Assembly: GCF_001650875.1 (NCBI RefSeq)
Contig: NZ_LXYI01000045.1
Coordinates: forward strand, 124,001-188,000
Direction of reading: 5' to 3'
DNA length: 64,000 bases
Source: Sulfitobacter sp. EhC04
GTDB taxonomy: Bacteria > Pseudomonadota > Alphaproteobacteria > Rhodobacterales > Rhodobacteraceae
In this document: positions 41,418-51,361 of the stretch, one piece after another
How the letters are laid out: the number at the start of each line of letters is the position of its first letter
Numbering within the stretch: position 1 is the stretch's first letter
Made by a program: the position numbers and the translations under genes
Notes under the pieces: generated by a model
Databases searched by the model: none
What the model was told of the DNA's origin: nothing
What the model saw: only the letters and a program-made list of their open reading frames with translations

Positions 41418-42788
41418 ATGACCCAATGGAGCAAATCAAGCTGGCGCAGCAAACCGCGAATCCAGATGCCCGATTATCCCGATCAGGCCGCGTTGAATGC
41501 GGTCGAGGCACAGCTTGCGCGCTATCCATTGCTGGTCTTTGGCGGTGAGGCAAAGCGGCTCAAGAAACATCTGGGCGCGGCCAGCCGGGGCGAAGCCTTT
41601 CTCCTGCAGGGGGGCGATTGCGCCGAGAGCTTTGAGCAATTCAGTTCCGACGCCATCCGCGACACTTTCAAGGTGATGCTGCAGATGGCCGTGGTACTGA
41701 CCTATGGTGCCAAAGTGCCGGTGGTGAAGGTGGGCCGCATGGCGGGGCAGTTTGCCAAACCGCGTTCGGCACCTTCCGAAACGGTGGATGGTGTGGAATT
41801 GCCCAGCTACCGGGGCGATATCATCAACGAGTTGGAGTTCACCCCCGAGGCGCGGATACCCAACCCCGAGAAAATGCTGCGCGCCTACACTCAGGCGGCA
41901 GCGACGCTGAACCTGATCCGGGCTTTTTCGACCGGGGGTTATGCGGATGTCCACCAGGTTCACGGCTGGACGCTGGGCTTCACCGATGGGGAAAAGGCGG
42001 CGAAATACCGCGAAATCGCCAACCGCATTTCCGACACGCTCGATTTCATGTCGGCGGCGGGCGTCACGGCGGACACCGCGCATACCCTGCAAACGGTTGA
42101 GTATTATACAAGCCACGAATCGCTGTTGCTGGAATACGAAGAGGCGCTGTGTCGTCAGGACAGCCTGACCGGCAAGTGGCTGGCAGGCTCGGGTCACATG
42201 ATCTGGATCGGAGACCGCACGCGTCAGCCCGACGGTGCGCATGTGGAATTCGCACGCGGGGTGCAGAACCCGATCGGCCTGAAGTGCGGGCCAAGCATGA
42301 CCACGGATGACCTGAAAAAGCTGATGGCCACGCTGAACCCCGAAAACGAGGCCGGTCGCCTGACCCTGATCGCGCGTTTCGGGGCCGGGTCGGTGGGCGA
42401 CCACCTGCCAAAGCTGATCCGCGCGGCGGAACAGGAGGGCGCAAAGGTGCTTTGGACCTGCGACCCGATGCATGGCAACACCATCAAATCGTCTTCGGGC
42501 TACAAGACGCGGCCCTTCGACTCGGTCCTGCGCGAGGTGCGCGAATTCTTTGACGTGCATGGGGCAGAAGGCACCGTTCCCGGTGGCGTGCATTTCGAGA
42601 TGACCGGCCAGGATGTCACGGAATGCACCGGCGGCGTGCGTGCGGTCAGCGACGAGGATTTGAGCGACCGCTATCACACCGCCTGCGATCCGCGACTGAA
42701 CGCCAGCCAATCGCTGGAACTGGCGTTTCTGGTGGCAGAGGAACTGTCGGCGCGACGGGTTTCACAGTCCGAATCCGCCGTACTCTGA
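41418..42788 (+). CDS. aroG: Class II 3-deoxy-7-phosphoheptulonate (DAHP) synthase
   Basis: First step of the shikimate pathway: phosphoenolpyruvate plus erythrose 4-phosphate. The 456-residue length and plant-like sequence mark class [42 protein letters not shown] (metal-binding cysteine) and [14 protein letters not shown] block (about residue 258). ATG at 41418 follows GGAGAG. The regulatory N-terminal helices of mycobacterial AroG are short here, so tryptophan/phenylalanine synergy is uncertain. Confidence 0.92.
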   Translation: MTQWSKSSWRSKPRIQMPDYPDQAALNAVEAQLARYPLLVFGGEAKRLKKHLGAASRGEAFLLQGGDCAESFEQFSSDAIRDTFKVMLQMAVVLTYGAKVPVVKVGRMAGQFAKPRSAPSETVDGVELPSYRGDIINELEFTPEARIPNPEKMLRAYTQAAATLNLIRAFSTGGYADVHQVHGWTLGFTDGEKAAKYREIANRISDTLDFMSAAGVTADTAHTLQTVEYYTSHESLLLEYEEALCRQDSLTGKWLAGSGHMIWIGDRTRQPDGAHVEFARGVQNPIGLKCGPSMTTDDLKKLMATLNPENEAGRLTLIARFGAGSVGDHLPKLIRAAEQEGAKVLWTCDPMHGNTIKSSSGYKTRPFDSVLREVREFFDVHGAEGTVPGGVHFEMTGQDVTECTGGVRAVSDEDLSDRYHTACDPRLNASQSLELAFLVAEELSARRVSQSESAVL

Positions 42789-42820
42789 GCGCTGTGGCCA
42801 CAAGGCCGCGCTATGTAACG

Positions 42821-42853
42821 CAAACGCCGCTGGCCAATGGTCTGCGGCGTTTG
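42821..42853 (+). terminator. Hairpin terminator after DAHP synthase
   Basis: CAAACGCCGC and GCGGCGTTTG form a perfect 10-bp stem with a 13-base loop, 33 bases after the stop. The tail (TCGTTC) is only weakly T-rich. Confidence 0.65.
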
Positions 42854-42902
42854 TCGTTCAGGGTGTCAGATGCAACGCAAAACCAGCTTTTGTGTTACAT
42901 AA

Positions 42903-42999
42903 AGCGTCCGGCCTTTAACCTGAGGCATCGCACATCACTTTTCGCGCCCCGCCGCAGGCGAAGGCAGCAAACAAGTGATTCATGTTTTAGGCCGGGCGC
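42903..42999. repeat. Dispersed palindromic element, copy B (about 97 bp)
   Basis: Over the first 84 bases (from 42901) it differs from the 60676 copy at only about five places. The ends GCGTCCGGCCTTTAAC and, inverted, GCGCCCGGCCTAAAAC are imperfect inverted repeats. The inner part (CACTTTTCGCGCC...) can also fold. It lies between the convergent aroG and PAS_5 genes. Confidence 0.75.
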
Positions 43000-43107
43000 G
43001 GCGACTGTCCGGTCTTGGTCGGAAAGGCCTGGCGTTTGGGCGGGGAATGCTCGGCACGGGTTGCCACGTTGATTCAGAAAATACGCGGGTTCGAATTGTT
43101 GTCACAT

Positions 43108-43149
43108 GGCATTCGACACGGGGCATTCGAAACGGGGCATTCGACACGG
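43108..43149. repeat. 14-bp tandem repeat, three copies
   Basis: GGCATTCGACACGG occurs three times head to tail; the middle copy has one change (GACACGG to GAAACGG). It lies in the 400-base convergent gap after aroG; apart from it, the aroG hairpin and the palindromic element, nothing else was recognised there. Confidence 0.85.
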
Positions 43150-43191
43150 GACGATGACAATTCTGGGCGATGAGAAAACCGTAACAAGCCG

Positions 43192-43908
43192 TCAGTCATC
43201 GGACTTGACCAGCCGCAGGTAGGGCGGGCGCTTGTCCGTTGGTCTGACCCGCGCCGGAGCTGGCGTCATGTAAGGCGGAACGGGGGCCGCAAAGCCCGGA
43301 ACGCCTTGCGGTTTGGCTGGCGTGTCTTGCTCCGGATCGGGGATCGGCGTGGCATCCGTGCCGGGCATCAGAAATGTGAATTCCCGGTCCAGCACGTCAA
43401 AGCGCCGGGGGGCCAATCCGATCTGGCCCTTGAACACCAGGCATCCCAACAGGCGGCTGACATCGCCCAGATCGCTTTTCAGCGGCAGCAGGATCATCCG
43501 TGCCTCACCCTCCGGCCTGCCTTCCGACCCCGAGGACGTCAGGCGAAACCGGCCCGTGCCGGGGGCCTGAAACACCTCTTCTATGGTTTCAGAGATCAAT
43601 TGCCGCGCGTTGGGGTTGAACATGGCCGTCAACGGCATGCCGCGCACTTCCATGCCCATCAGGTCATTCAGGTGGCTGCCCGCGATGCGCAACCGCGCGA
43701 TGCCGGGCGCGACCCGTTCCACGATAAAGGCATTTTCAAGCGCGCCCTCGATCCCGCGTGGATCAATCTCGGACCGCTTTGGCACAACGCGCGCTCCGCG
43801 CAGAGCTTCCCAATAGGCTTCGACCTGCGCAATGGCGGCATAACCGGAATCTGGATGATGGTCTGACATTTCAACAACATTCTGCGTTTTTTGGTCTGAC
43901 TTGTCCAT
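43192..43908 (-). CDS. PAS domain protein of the PAS_5 (DUF1457) family
   Basis: A 238-residue cytosolic protein. The PAS_5 domain covers about residues 25-170 (YWEALRGARVVPKRSEIDPR, AFIVERVAPGIARLRIAGSH, then LNDLMGMEVRGMPLTAMF). The C-terminal 60 residues are proline-rich and seem disordered. No output domain is present. Families of this kind occur widely in alphaproteobacteria; a role in signalling is probable but not shown. Confidence 0.82.
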   Translation of the reverse strand: MDKSDQKTQNVVEMSDHHPDSGYAAIAQVEAYWEALRGARVVPKRSEIDPRGIEGALENAFIVERVAPGIARLRIAGSHLNDLMGMEVRGMPLTAMFNPNARQLISETIEEVFQAPGTGRFRLTSSGSEGRPEGEARMILLPLKSDLGDVSRLLGCLVFKGQIGLAPRRFDVLDREFTFLMPGTDATPIPDPEQDTPAKPQGVPGFAAPVPPYMTPAPARVRPTDKRPPYLRLVKSDD

Positions 43909-44140
43909 GTAACACCACCTTTACTCAATCGGCCGGGTTCACAGGGAGGACAGGGCCAGTCGCACCCTGTTTCATGACGGCGTCACGAGGTGTGCGTTCA
44001 ACTCTATTCTAATTAGCGTGAACAGGCAGGCAGCGGGGAAAAATCTTAAGCATTGGTTAACACCGCGCCGGATGGGCTTGCCCCGCCGGGCTGTTTCGAC
44101 CTATCCCGGTGTGGAACTCAAGCGCCAGGGGCCGCCTTAC

Positions 44141-45031
44141 ATGATCCATTCGATGACCGGTTTTGCGACACGCACAGGCACTGATGCGCCCTATTCCTGG
44201 GGCTGGGAGATTCGCGCGGTGAACGGCAAGGGGCTGGACCTGCGGCTGCGGGTGCCGGACTGGATCGAGGGGCTGGAGACAGGGCTGCGCAAGAAACTCG
44301 GCGCGGTGGCGGCAAGGGGCAACATCACCTGCAACCTGCGCGTCACCCGCGAAGAAGGGGCAGGCCGGTTGGCAGTCAACGACGCCCAGCTTGAAACCGT
44401 GCTGGACGCACTGCACCGGATCGAAGCGCGGGCGATGGATGCAGGCATATCGCTGGCCCCTTCAAAGGCCACCGACATCGTGACCATGCGCGGTGTGCTT
44501 GAACAGGCCGTGATGCAGGATGATACTTCGCAGCTTTGCGCGGCGCTGCTGGCGGATGTGGACAAGGTGCTGGCCGATTTTGCCGCCATGCGCGCGAGCG
44601 AGGGGGCCGCCCTCGCCAGGGTGCTGGAAAACCAGCTGACCGAGGTGGAAACCCTGACCGCTGCCGCGGCAAGGCTGGCCGAGGCGCGCAAGGGCGAGAT
44701 GGCGCAGACCCTGCGGCAGAACCTGGCCCGCATCCTGGAAAATGCCGATGGGATGGATGAGGACCGTCTGGCCCAGGAACTGGCGCTGATCGCGGTCAAA
44801 TCCGACATCACCGAAGAAATCGACCGGCTGGGCGCGCATATCGCGGCAGCACGCGCATTGCTGTCCGAGGGCGGGCCGGTGGGGCGCAAGCTGGATTTCC
44901 TGATGCAGGAATTCAACCGCGAAACCAATACCCTCTGCGCCAAGGCGCAGAACACCGAGCTGACCCGCGTCGGGCTGTCGCTGAAGGCCGTGATCGACCA
45001 GATGCGTGAACAGGTACAGAATGTGGAGTAA
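44141..45031 (+). CDS. YicC family endoribonuclease-like protein
   Basis: A 296-residue protein with the YicC N-terminal start [13 protein letters not shown], the basic [18 protein letters not shown], and the C-terminal DUF1732 block [20 protein letters not shown] followed by [21 protein letters not shown]. coli YicC is a ribonuclease/adaptor acting on small RNA. The ATG at 44141 fits the family start exactly. It lies 3 bases before gmk, the conserved neighbour. Confidence 0.92.
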   Translation: MIHSMTGFATRTGTDAPYSWGWEIRAVNGKGLDLRLRVPDWIEGLETGLRKKLGAVAARGNITCNLRVTREEGAGRLAVNDAQLETVLDALHRIEARAMDAGISLAPSKATDIVTMRGVLEQAVMQDDTSQLCAALLADVDKVLADFAAMRASEGAALARVLENQLTEVETLTAAAARLAEARKGEMAQTLRQNLARILENADGMDEDRLAQELALIAVKSDITEEIDRLGAHIAAARALLSEGGPVGRKLDFLMQEFNRETNTLCAKAQNTELTRVGLSLKAVIDQMREQVQNVE

Positions 45032-45034
45032 ACC

Positions 45035-45685
45035 ATGACCCAACAGCCGGAAAGGCGCGGCCTTCTTGTTATTCTCAGCTCGCCCTCTGGCGCGGGCAAA
45101 TCCACTCTTGCGCGCCGATTGATGGATTGGGATGCCTCGCTGAAGTTCTCTGTTTCCGCAACCACCCGCATCGCGCGCGAGGGCGAAGTCGAAGGCAAGG
45201 ATTACTTCTTTGTCTCGGAAGAGAGCTTTCGAAAATGGGTAAAGGAGGGCGAGTTGCTGGAGCACGCCCATGTCTTTGGAAACAACTACGGCTCTCCCCG
45301 GGGGCCTGTTCAGGAAGCCATCGAGGCGGGTCGGGACGTGCTTTTCGACATCGACTGGCAAGGGGCCCAGCAAATTCAGAAATCTGCGCTTGGCTCGCAC
45401 ACGCTGTCCATTTTCATCCTGCCACCCTCCATTCTGGAACTGCGCCGCCGGTTGATCAGCCGGGGCCAGGACACCGCCGAGACCATCACCAAGCGGATGC
45501 GGAAAAGCTGGGACGAGATCAGCCATTGGGACGGCTACGATTATGTGATCGTGAACGACGACCTGACGGAAACCGAAGAAAAGCTGAAGACCATCATTCG
45601 TGCGGAACGCATGAGGGTGGCCCAGCAGCCCCGGTTGCTGGACCATGTGCGCAAACTTCAAACCGAATTCGAGGATCTGACATGA
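45035..45685 (+). CDS. gmk: Guanylate kinase
   Basis: Phosphorylates GMP to GDP. The 216-residue enzyme has the P-loop [15 protein letters not shown] (residues about 15-29), the GMP-binding [20 protein letters not shown] and [11 protein letters not shown]. The stop overlaps the next start by ATGA. The yicC-gmk order is common in proteobacteria. Confidence 0.95.
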   Translation: MTQQPERRGLLVILSSPSGAGKSTLARRLMDWDASLKFSVSATTRIAREGEVEGKDYFFVSEESFRKWVKEGELLEHAHVFGNNYGSPRGPVQEAIEAGRDVLFDIDWQGAQQIQKSALGSHTLSIFILPPSILELRRRLISRGQDTAETITKRMRKSWDEISHWDGYDYVIVNDDLTETEEKLKTIIRAERMRVAQQPRLLDHVRKLQTEFEDLT

Positions 45686-46203
45686 CGCTCTATGCACTTG
45701 GCGACAAGACCCCCAAAGTCCACGGCAATGCCTGGGTGGCACCGGACGCGAATATCATCGGCAAGGTGGTGCTGGAGGACGAAAGCTCGGTCTGGTTCTG
45801 TTCCACCCTGCGCGGCGACAATGAGGTGATCCATGTGGGCCGGGGATCGAATGTGCAGGAAAACTGCGTGTTCCACACCGACATGGGCTATCCGCTGACC
45901 ATCGGCGAGAATTGCACCATTGGTCACAAGGTCATGCTGCACGGCTGCACCATCGCGGACAATACGCTGATCGGCATGGGGGCCACGATCCTCAATGGTG
46001 CAAGGATCGGGCGCAACTGCCTGATCGGGGCGGGTGCGCTGATCACCGAAGGCAAGGAGATACCCGACGGATCGCTGGTCATGGGTGCCCCCGGCAAGGT
46101 GGTGCGGCAGTTGGACGACAAGGCCATCGCGATGCTGACCGCAAGCGCACGGCATTACGCCGAAAACGCGGCCCGCTTTGCCAAAGACCTGACAGCGCTC
46201 TGA
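45682..46203 (+). CDS. Gamma-carbonic anhydrase family protein
   Basis: A 173-residue left-handed beta-helix trimer. The metal-binding histidines of the gamma class are visible in [15 protein letters not shown], then [10 protein letters not shown] (three histidines). Members called YrdA or PaaY bind zinc or cobalt but often have weak carbonic anhydrase activity. It is coupled to gmk by ATGA; the phoR gene starts 5 bases downstream. Confidence 0.9.
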   Translation: MTLYALGDKTPKVHGNAWVAPDANIIGKVVLEDESSVWFCSTLRGDNEVIHVGRGSNVQENCVFHTDMGYPLTIGENCTIGHKVMLHGCTIADNTLIGMGATILNGARIGRNCLIGAGALITEGKEIPDGSLVMGAPGKVVRQLDDKAIAMLTASARHYAENAARFAKDLTAL

Positions 46204-46207
46204 CGCG

Positions 46208-47263
46208 ATGACCGAAGCGCCGCTGCTGCCTGACCTGATCGCCGCCCTGCCATTGCCGACGCTGGTCATCGACCGGGCAGAGCGGATCGCAGCGGTGAAC
46301 CCGGCGGCCAAGGCGCTGGTCGGGGCCCATACGGTGGGCCGCCATTTCGTGACCGTGCTGCGCCAGCCCCTGCTGGTGGATGCGGTGGAGCGGTGCATCG
46401 AGGACGGGCAGGGGCGGCACGCGCAATTCCTGATCGACGAGGCGGGCAAGGACGTGACCTATGACGTCACGCTGAATCCGGTGCAGGGTGCCGGGCTGCT
46501 GATGGTCAGCTTTCAGGACATTACCCCACAGGCACAGGCGGGGCAGATGCGGCGCGACTTCGTGGCCAACGTCAGCCACGAATTGCGCACACCGCTGACC
46601 TCGCTGATGGGGTTCATCGAGACGCTGAGCGGCCCGGCGCGGGACGATGCCGCCGCGCGCGACCGGTTTCTGGGGATCATGCAGACCGAAGCCGGGCGCA
46701 TGAACCGTCTGGTGGGCGATCTTCTGTCGCTCAGCCGGGTGGAGGCAGAGGAACGTGTGCGCCCGACCACACAGATCAACCTTGCCGAGGTGCTGCAAAC
46801 GGCGCTGCGCAACCTCAACCCGCTGGCGGTTGAGGCAGGCGTGACCCTGCGCCCCGACTTCGGGGCCGAGCCGATCCCGATTCTGGGGGATGCGGACCAG
46901 ATGTTGCAGGTCTTTACCAACCTGATCGAGAACGCGATCAAATACGGGGGCGATGACCGACCCGTGGAGATCACAGCAGAAACCAGTCTGCGCGACCCGG
47001 CATTGCGCGGGCCATCGGTGCGCATCACTGTCAGTGATCATGGGCCGGGCATCCCCTCACATCACATTCCCCGGCTGACCGAGCGGTTCTACCGCGCCGA
47101 CAGCCACCGCAGCCGGGCATTGGGCGGCACCGGGCTGGGTCTGGCGATTGTGAAACATATTCTCAACCGGCACCGGGGGCGGCTGAAAATCACCTCCGAC
47201 GTCGGGCAGGGCGCATCATTCTGCGTGATCCTGCCCCGAGATGTAGTGGTGAGCGACGATTGA
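46208..47263 (+). CDS. phoR: Phosphate-regulon sensor kinase, soluble PhoR type
   Basis: Histidine kinase for PhoB, 351 residues. A PAS domain at about residues 10-105 (LPTLVIDRAERIAAVNPAAK) is followed by the phospho-acceptor H124 in VANVSHELRTPLTSLMGFIE, the N-box VFTNLIENAIKYGG and G-box LGGTGLGLAIVKHIL. There are no membrane helices, unlike E. coli PhoR, so it probably reads the state of PstB/PhoU from the cytosol. The pst operon follows after about 150 bases with its own Pho box. Confidence 0.92.
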   Translation: MTEAPLLPDLIAALPLPTLVIDRAERIAAVNPAAKALVGAHTVGRHFVTVLRQPLLVDAVERCIEDGQGRHAQFLIDEAGKDVTYDVTLNPVQGAGLLMVSFQDITPQAQAGQMRRDFVANVSHELRTPLTSLMGFIETLSGPARDDAAARDRFLGIMQTEAGRMNRLVGDLLSLSRVEAEERVRPTTQINLAEVLQTALRNLNPLAVEAGVTLRPDFGAEPIPILGDADQMLQVFTNLIENAIKYGGDDRPVEITAETSLRDPALRGPSVRITVSDHGPGIPSHHIPRLTERFYRADSHRSRALGGTGLGLAIVKHILNRHRGRLKITSDVGQGASFCVILPRDVVVSDD

Positions 47264-47299
47264 ACGTCAAAATACCACTTGTTTTGCACAATTCTCACC

Positions 47300-47332
47300 C
47301 TGTCATAAAACCGTAACAAAACCGTCACAAAA
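47300..47332 (+). promoter_or_regulatory. Pho box (three 11-bp units) in front of pstS
   Basis: CTGTCATAAAA, CCGTAACAAAA and CCGTCACAAAA follow each other without gaps. The first two match the E. coli Pho box pattern (CTGTCATA-A-A-CTGTCA). GGTATAAG follows and may be the -10 box. The start codon of pstS is 78 bases downstream. Confidence 0.85.
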
Positions 47333-47410
47333 GGTATAAGCGCGCCACCTAAACGGGCCGGGAGATCACCCATGGGGGAGATCGTAGAATGTATGAAAAC
47401 AGGAGACATC

Positions 47411-48451
47411 ATGTCACTGACAAAACTCACCACATCCGCACTGGCGATCGCCGCACTTTCCGCCTCGGCTGCCGCCGCGCGTGACAACGTACAGGTTGCG
47501 GGTTCTTCCACCGTGCTGCCCTATGCTTCCATTGTTGCCGAAGCCTTTGGCGAAAACACCGACTTCCCGACACCGGTCATCGAATCGGGCGGTTCCTCTG
47601 CCGGTCTGAAGCGGTTCTGTGAAGGTGTGGGCGAAAACACCATCGACGTGGCCAACGCCTCCCGCGCGATCCGCGAAAAGGAAATCAAGGCCTGCGCCGA
47701 GAATGGTGTCACCGAGATCATGGAAGTGCGCATCGGCTATGACGGCATCGTGTTTGCGTCGCAGATCAGCGGCCCGGCATATGATGCGTTCCAGCCTGCC
47801 GACATCTTTAACGCCATCGGCGCGAAGGTTCTGAAAGGCGGCGCAATCGTCGACAACAGCTACAACAGCTGGGCCGAGTTCAACAGCGACCTGCCGGATG
47901 CGGAAATCGCAATGTTCATCCCCGGCACCAAGCACGGCACACGCGAAGTCTTTGAAGACAAAGTGCTGCTGAAGGGCTGTGAAGACACCGGCGCGATGCA
48001 GGCCATGCTGGATGGCGGCATGAGCGAAGACGACGCCGAAGACGCCTGCCTTGACGTGCGTCAGGACGGCAAATCCGTGGACATCGACGGCGATTACACC
48101 GAAACCCTGGCCCGTATCGACGCCAACACCAATGGCATCGGCGTGTTTGGTCTGGCGTTCTACGAGAACAACCAGGACAAGCTGAAAGTCGCGACCATGG
48201 GCGATGTTGCCCCCTCGACCGAAACCATCGCTTCGGGTGAATACCCGGTGTCCCGCCCGCTGTTCTTCTATGTCAAGAAAGCACACATTGGCGTGATCCC
48301 CGGTCTGAAAGAATACGCACAGTTTTTCATCTCTGACGAACTGGCGGGTCCCTCCGGTCCGCTGGCCAACTATGGCCTGGTGTCCGACCCCCAGCTGTCC
48401 GACACGCAAAAGTCGGTCAATGAAGAGGCGACCATGGGCTCCGGCTCCTGA
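47411..48451 (+). CDS. pstS: Phosphate ABC transporter substrate-binding protein
   Basis: Periplasmic phosphate receptor of 346 residues, with a signal peptide (residues 1-23, SAAAARD) and the PstS start VQVAGSSTVLPYASIVAEAF. ESGGSSAGLKRFCEG and ANASRAIREKE provide the phosphate-binding residues. The ATG at 47411 follows AGGAGA; an ATG six codons upstream is possible. A hairpin follows the stop. Confidence 0.94.
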   Translation: MSLTKLTTSALAIAALSASAAAARDNVQVAGSSTVLPYASIVAEAFGENTDFPTPVIESGGSSAGLKRFCEGVGENTIDVANASRAIREKEIKACAENGVTEIMEVRIGYDGIVFASQISGPAYDAFQPADIFNAIGAKVLKGGAIVDNSYNSWAEFNSDLPDAEIAMFIPGTKHGTREVFEDKVLLKGCEDTGAMQAMLDGGMSEDDAEDACLDVRQDGKSVDIDGDYTETLARIDANTNGIGVFGLAFYENNQDKLKVATMGDVAPSTETIASGEYPVSRPLFFYVKKAHIGVIPGLKEYAQFFISDELAGPSGPLANYGLVSDPQLSDTQKSVNEEATMGSGS

Positions 48452-48475
48452 TCGGGCCTCTGACCCTTCACAGCC

Positions 48476-48498
48476 GGGGGCGGCCCGATGCCGCCCCC
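48476..48498 (+). terminator. Intra-operon hairpin after pstS
   Basis: GGGGGCGGC-CCGAT-GCCGCCCCC, a perfect 9-bp GC stem without a T run, lies between pstS and pstC. It would favour excess PstS message, as in other pst operons. Confidence 0.7.
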
Positions 48499-48542
48499 GC
48501 GCAGTTTCGATAAAGAAATTCCACCGACAGGCGGGGCACGAC

Positions 48543-50015
48543 ATGCCGATACTCTGGCTCTTTCTCATCGTTTCGGGCATCGCCATCGCCGGATATTACC
48601 TCGGGCTGGCGCGGGTGATGCAAAGTGCGGGCGGTGACCGGCGTCACATGCATTCGCTGCCCTCCTATTACGGGGGCAATGTGGCGATCAAAGCCGCCGT
48701 TCCCGCCCTTCTTTTGATGCTGGTCTGGCTGCTGGTGCAGCCGATGATCGTCAACAACTCTGTCTCTGCCCTGATCCCGGACAGCGCCATTGATGAAAAC
48801 TCATCGCGCGGGCTTGTCCTGTCAGAGGTGCGCCGCGCGGCGGACGGTCTGAACCGGGCCGTGGCCCAGGGCACCATGCACGCGGATCTTGCCAACGATC
48901 CGCAGGCCGACCCCGACGAGGTCACCAGCCGCCTGCAAGATGCAGGTGCCATCGTCACATCGCAGATCACCCGGCCCATTCTGAACGCCGCGCAAAGTTA
49001 CCGGCAGCAGACCCAGCGCGGCAACCTGTTGATGAGCGGTGCCGTCATCGTCCTCGCCTTGCTGGGCGCGCTTTGGGGCCTGCGCGGTGCCCAGGCCGAT
49101 TTCCGGGCGCGCAACGTGGTTGAAACGGCTGTGAAGATGTTGCTGATCGGTGCCGCCTCCATCGCGATCCTGACCACGCTGGGCATCGTGCTGTCGCTGG
49201 TCTTCAACACCATCGAATTCTTCCGCCTTTACCCCGCCAGCGATTTCTTTTTCGGCACCAACTGGGCACCCAGCTTTTCGGGCAGGGGGGGCAGTTCCGA
49301 CCTGGGCGTGCTGCCGCTGCTCTGGGGCACCTTCTATATCTCGGTTGTGGCGCTGGCGGTGGCGATTCCCATCGGGTTGTTCGCGGCGGTCTACCTGTCG
49401 GAATATGCCAGCAACGGTGTGCGCGCTGTCGCCAAACCGCTGCTGGAAGTGCTGGCCGGCATTCCCACCATCGTCTACGGGCTTTTCGCGCTGCTGACGG
49501 TTGGTCCGCTGCTGGTCTCGGTGTTTGGCCGCGACGGGCTGGGCATCATGCAGGCGGGGACGGCGGTGATCACCGCCGGTCTGGTCATGGGCATCATGCT
49601 GATCCCCTTTGTCAGTTCCCTGTCCGACGACATCATCAACGCGGTGCCGCAGGCGATGCGCGACGGATCATATGGCCTGGGGGCCACCAAATCGGAAACC
49701 ATTCGCCAGGTGGTCCTGCCTGCCGCCTTGCCCGGCATTGTCGGTGCCATCCTGCTGGCCGCCTCACGCGCCATTGGCGAAACCATGATTGTGGTGCTGG
49801 GGGCAGGGGCCGCCGCACGCTTGTCCCTGAACCCTTTCGACGCGATGACCACCGTCACCGCCAAGATCGTCAGCCAGCTGACCGGGGATGCCGATTTCGC
49901 CAGCCCCGAAGCGCTGGTGGCCTTTGCGCTGGGGATGACGCTCTTTGTCATCACCCTCGCCCTCAATGTTTTCGCGCTCTACATCGTGCGCAAGTACCGG
50001 GAGCAATATGACTGA
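48543..50015 (+). CDS. pstC: Phosphate ABC transporter permease PstC
   Basis: Inner-membrane permease of 490 residues, much longer than the 319 of E. coli PstC. The extra N-terminal 200 residues contain two or three hydrophobic segments and a periplasmic coiled part (about 75-150). The conserved core starts LLIGAASIAILTTLGIVLSL; the coupling loop is VPQAMRDGSYGLGATKSETI, then VVLPAALPGIVGA. ATG at 48543 is the first that opens a membrane helix. The stop overlaps pstA by one base. Confidence 0.92.
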   Translation: MPILWLFLIVSGIAIAGYYLGLARVMQSAGGDRRHMHSLPSYYGGNVAIKAAVPALLLMLVWLLVQPMIVNNSVSALIPDSAIDENSSRGLVLSEVRRAADGLNRAVAQGTMHADLANDPQADPDEVTSRLQDAGAIVTSQITRPILNAAQSYRQQTQRGNLLMSGAVIVLALLGALWGLRGAQADFRARNVVETAVKMLLIGAASIAILTTLGIVLSLVFNTIEFFRLYPASDFFFGTNWAPSFSGRGGSSDLGVLPLLWGTFYISVVALAVAIPIGLFAAVYLSEYASNGVRAVAKPLLEVLAGIPTIVYGLFALLTVGPLLVSVFGRDGLGIMQAGTAVITAGLVMGIMLIPFVSSLSDDIINAVPQAMRDGSYGLGATKSETIRQVVLPAALPGIVGAILLAASRAIGETMIVVLGAGAAARLSLNPFDAMTTVTAKIVSQLTGDADFASPEALVAFALGMTLFVITLALNVFALYIVRKYREQYD

Positions 50016-51349
50016 TGTCTGATGCAAGCCTCAGCAGCGGCGCTGCACCCAAACCGCGCGGAAAATCCCTGCTGGTGCAGGACGCGCGCACCCGCAAACG
50101 CAACGCGGCAGAAAAACGGTTCCGGGCCTATGGCATGACCGCCATCCTGATCGGCCTGTTCTTTCTGGTGGTCCTGGCGGTTTCGATCATCCGCTCCGGC
50201 GCGCCGGCCTTTACCCAGACGGTTGTGGACGTGGAATTCACCCTGACCGAAGAACAATACACCGCCGCCGAGGGCGAGTTGTTCAAGACCAAAGCCTATG
50301 AGGGGCTGCTGATCGAGGAAATCCGCACCGCGCTGGACGCGCGCGGCATCGAGGTGGCTTTTGACGCAGATGCCATCCAGCGCCTGCTGGGCAAGCCCGG
50401 CGGCACCCTGCGCGAACATTACCGCGCGAACGAACAGGATCTGGGCAGCCCGGTGGCCTTCAAGCTGGCCGCCGCGTCGCGGGTCGATGGGTATCTGACC
50501 GGACGCGTGACACGGGACGCGCTGCAAGACAGCCGTTTTTTGCAAGGCTCCGACCTTGATCTGATCGACGCGCTGGTCGACGCCGGTATCATCACCCGCG
50601 CGTTCAACTGGAACTTCATCACCGGGGCGGATTCGGGTGTGGACAACCCCGGCGGCGCGGGCATCGGTGCCTCGGTTGTCGGCTCGTTCTTCATGATGCT
50701 GGTGGTGCTGGCGCTGTCGCTGCCGATCGGCGTCGCGGCTTCCATCTATCTTGAGGAATTCGCGCCGCAGAATCGCTTCACCGACCTGATCGAGGTCAAT
50801 ATCTCGAACCTCGCGGCGGTGCCCTCCATCGTCTTTGGTATCCTTGGACTGGCGGTCTTTATCCAGTTCATGCATCTGCCCCAGTCCGCGCCGCTGGTGG
50901 GCGGCCTGGTGTTGACACTGATGACACTGCCCACAATCATCATCTCGACACGCGCCTCGCTGAAATCCGTGCCGCCCTCGATCCGGGATGCCGCACTGGG
51001 CGTGGGTGCCTCCAAGATGCAGGCGGTGTTCCACCACGTCCTGCCGCTGGCAATGCCGGGCATCCTGACCGGGACGATCATCGGTCTGGCACAGGCGCTG
51101 GGTGAAACCGCACCCTTGCTGCTGATCGGCATGGTGGGCTTTGTCGCGCGGGGCTATCCCGACGGCGTGCTGGCCGGTTTCACCGAACCGAACTCGGCCA
51201 TGCCTGCGCAGATCTACACCTGGGCCGCCCGCGCGGATGCCAGCTTCTACGAGAAAGCATGGGGCGGGATCATCATTCTTTTGATATTCCTGCTGACCAT
51301 GAACATCATCGCCATCATCCTGCGCCGCCGTTTCGAGCGCCGCTGGTAA
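50015..51349 (+). CDS. pstA: Phosphate ABC transporter permease PstA
   Basis: Second permease, 444 residues (about 296 in E. coli). After a cytosolic start and one helix (about residues 45-65) there is a roughly 150-residue periplasmic insert, then the conserved core GAGIGASVVGSFFMMLVVLA and coupling loop VPPSIRDAALGVGASKMQAV. Long PstA/PstC forms are usual in alphaproteobacteria. It lies 12 bases before pstB. Confidence 0.92.
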   Translation: MSDASLSSGAAPKPRGKSLLVQDARTRKRNAAEKRFRAYGMTAILIGLFFLVVLAVSIIRSGAPAFTQTVVDVEFTLTEEQYTAAEGELFKTKAYEGLLIEEIRTALDARGIEVAFDADAIQRLLGKPGGTLREHYRANEQDLGSPVAFKLAAASRVDGYLTGRVTRDALQDSRFLQGSDLDLIDALVDAGIITRAFNWNFITGADSGVDNPGGAGIGASVVGSFFMMLVVLALSLPIGVAASIYLEEFAPQNRFTDLIEVNISNLAAVPSIVFGILGLAVFIQFMHLPQSAPLVGGLVLTLMTLPTIIISTRASLKSVPPSIRDAALGVGASKMQAVFHHVLPLAMPGILTGTIIGLAQALGETAPLLLIGMVGFVARGYPDGVLAGFTEPNSAMPAQIYTWAARADASFYEKAWGGIIILLIFLLTMNIIAIILRRRFERRW

Positions 51350-51361
51350 GGAGACAGACCG

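Noticed and set aside
43178-43199. Pho-box-like CCGTAACAAG-CCGTCAGTCA
   Set aside because: Ten-base instead of eleven-base phasing and lies at the 3' end of the PAS_5 gene, not upstream of any start.
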